Source of the DNA: Calothrix sp. C42_A2020_038
GTDB taxonomy: Bacteria; Cyanobacteriota; Cyanobacteriia; Cyanobacteriales; Nostocaceae
Assembly (NCBI GenBank): GCA_015272395.1
Contig: JACYLQ010000036.1
Coordinates: 1-64,000, forward strand
Length of the DNA: 64,000 nt
Reading direction: 5' to 3'
Part shown: positions 63,063 through 64,000 of the stretch, one piece after another
Layout of the letters: each line of letters opens with the position of its first letter
Numbering within the stretch: position 1 is the stretch's first letter
Translations under genes and position numbers: made by a program
The notes under the pieces: generated by a model
The model's input: only the letters and a program-made list of their open reading frames with translations
Told to the model about the DNA's origin: nothing
The model's database searches: none

Positions 63063-64000
63063 TTAAACTTTTGCAACTGCTAATGGACTGATGTCAATAT
63101 TTCTGTCAAAAAATATACGCGGTTTTAGAAGTATTCTGAATATTAGTAAGAGTGACTGAAATTCTCCTGGTGTTTTGTTACGTTTCCATTGTCCAGGACG
63201 ACAAAATAACATTTTTACAAGGCGCCGATGTTGTGTCAAGCCAACTGATGTATATCTAACTCGTATAGTTCGGTATTCATTGTTAAGCCCAGTCTGAACG
63301 ATTTCAGCATCTAGTTGCAAATTATCTTCTGCAATTTCTAGATGTACAGGAGTATTTTGGATTAAATCGATTGGTGAATTTTGAGTTAAAGCAATTTCTG
63401 CACCTGCTTCTGAAATAATTGTTGTAACACCCCACAAAGTTTTGTCACCGATATCTAACTTGACTACCCGTCGCAAATCAAACCATTCGTAAACATCTGG
63501 TTTGGGTGCGTCCAAAAGAATTAACAAAGCAATACCAATCATGATGAGGTTATATGTACTCCATAGCCAACCTAAACCAATTCCCCTGATCTTATCGGCA
63601 GTATCTGATGAAGTTGTTACCCATTCGTTGTGTATCATACACATGCCTAAATTACGCCACAAACTCACAGCCGTAGCAATAAATAAAATAATTAAAGGTA
63701 AAGCTAATTTCCAATTAAAGGTGTAACTATTTTTAACCGTACCTTTGGGTGTAACTTTAAAGCCTTTGGAAAAAGGATTAAACATCACCTGAATTACCGT
63801 TAATGCTAAGGGAAAACACAATACCAAAGAGTAAATATCTGAAAGTAAAGCTGAACGGGCGTGATTGTTTAACCAAGCAAAAACTGCTAAATTTACTAAA
63901 TAATAAGGTAAGAAAAAATACATTAATTCTGCTGGAGTCGCTCGTATTGGTATGACACCTAGAAATGAGTAAAGTAAAGGCATGATTAGGAAATAAACGC
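63063..64000 (-). CDS. BcsA-like glycan synthase, C-terminal part (partial at window end)
   Basis: At least 312 residues; the frame is open through 64000, so the N-terminal catalytic domain lies outside. The visible part has four or more transmembrane helices (SFLGVIPIRATPAELMYFFLPYYLVNLAVFAW, then LALPLIILFIATAVSLW, GWLWSTYNLIMIGIALLILLD). A PilZ-like domain follows (about 165-260, EWFDLRRVVKLDIGDKTLWGVTTIISEAGAEIALT), which in BcsA binds cyclic-di-GMP. The SFLGVIPI start matches the end of the BcsA core. Cellulose or another beta-glycan would be made and exported. The product cannot be told from this part alone. Confidence 0.85.
   Translation of the reverse strand, partial: VYFLIMPLLYSFLGVIPIRATPAELMYFFLPYYLVNLAVFAWLNNHARSALLSDIYSLVLCFPLALTVIQVMFNPFSKGFKVTPKGTVKNSYTFNWKLALPLIILFIATAVSLWRNLGMCMIHNEWVTTSSDTADKIRGIGLGWLWSTYNLIMIGIALLILLDAPKPDVYEWFDLRRVVKLDIGDKTLWGVTTIISEAGAEIALTQNSPIDLIQNTPVHLEIAEDNLQLDAEIVQTGLNNEYRTIRVRYTSVGLTQHRRLVKMLFCRPGQWKRNKTPGEFQSLLLIFRILLKPRIFFDRNIDISPLAVAKV

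Overview
The window looks like chromosomal DNA of a filamentous, probably heterocyst-forming cyanobacterium (Nostocales, perhaps close to Calothrix/Rivularia). The evidence is gene content: light-independent protochlorophyllide reductase (chlL, chlN), a specialised NDH-1 CO2-uptake operon (ndhF, ndhD, cup), fructose/sedoheptulose bisphosphatase, tocopherol cyclase, a lycopene-cyclase-like flavoprotein, DUF1816, DUF5331 and a GUN4-kinase fusion. Heptamer repeats of the AACTCCT type and palindromic intergenic repeats fit the same group. By eye the DNA is AT-rich (about 40% GC). HIP1 (GCGATCGC) was seen only once, while GGCGCC occurs about 77 times, close to one per gene.

Layout. 1-5.1 kb: the right end of an IS200/IS605 element, a thioredoxin, an aminotransferase, a secreted protein with a PEP-CTERM-like tail, a single-domain response regulator, a 59-residue protein and a short KdpD. 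5.2-9.1 kb: the chlL-DUF5331-chlN operon (minus strand) and a TIGR02450 protein. 9.3-15.8 kb: trpD, a retropepsin-like lipoprotein, carA, a STAS protein, mini-RNase III, rlmB and DUF1816. 15.9-18.9 kb: cupin, membrane protein, ArsR-DUF2087 regulator and a decayed tnpB with its right end. 19-22.1 kb: hemA, glpX, glutaredoxin. 22.2-25.3 kb: a minus-strand run of a CruP-like flavoprotein and two tandem paralogous membrane proteins. 25.6-30.2 kb: a polysaccharide synthesis/export cluster (GT4, ABC permease, ABC ATPase, GT2) and a mini membrane protein. 30.5-35.4 kb: the CO2-uptake operon. 35.6-41.3 kb: GGCT-like protein, an eight-repeat secreted protein, a truncated TPR-protein N-terminus and a sterol-desaturase/SDR fusion. 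41.6-47.5 kb: family-10 glycosidase, an unknown protein, then MarR with two MFS efflux pumps that share a candidate operator. 47.6-52.4 kb: Uma2 nuclease with a heptad-repeat tail, coiled-coil WD40 protein, tocopherol cyclase and a tRNA-Arg(CCU) interrupted by a group I intron. 52.7-64 kb: YdcF, DUF2288, AI-2E family, PlsC, ArsR, membrane-anchored PstS-like protein, zinc-ribbon/kinase/GUN4 protein, GT39-like membrane protein, two LEA/YtxH-like paralogs and the C-terminal part of a BcsA-like synthase cut by the window end.

Most of the window is ordinary cyanobacterial housekeeping and photosynthesis-related DNA. I found no convincing new multi-gene defence or mobile system. The most interesting signals are the GGCGCC iteration, two IS605 right ends with a covarying hairpin and conserved bulge (omega-RNA-like), two MITE-like families, the intron-containing tRNA-Arg(CCU), the duplicated MarR operator candidate, the CruP plus paired membrane-protein run, and several conserved but uncharacterised protein architectures.
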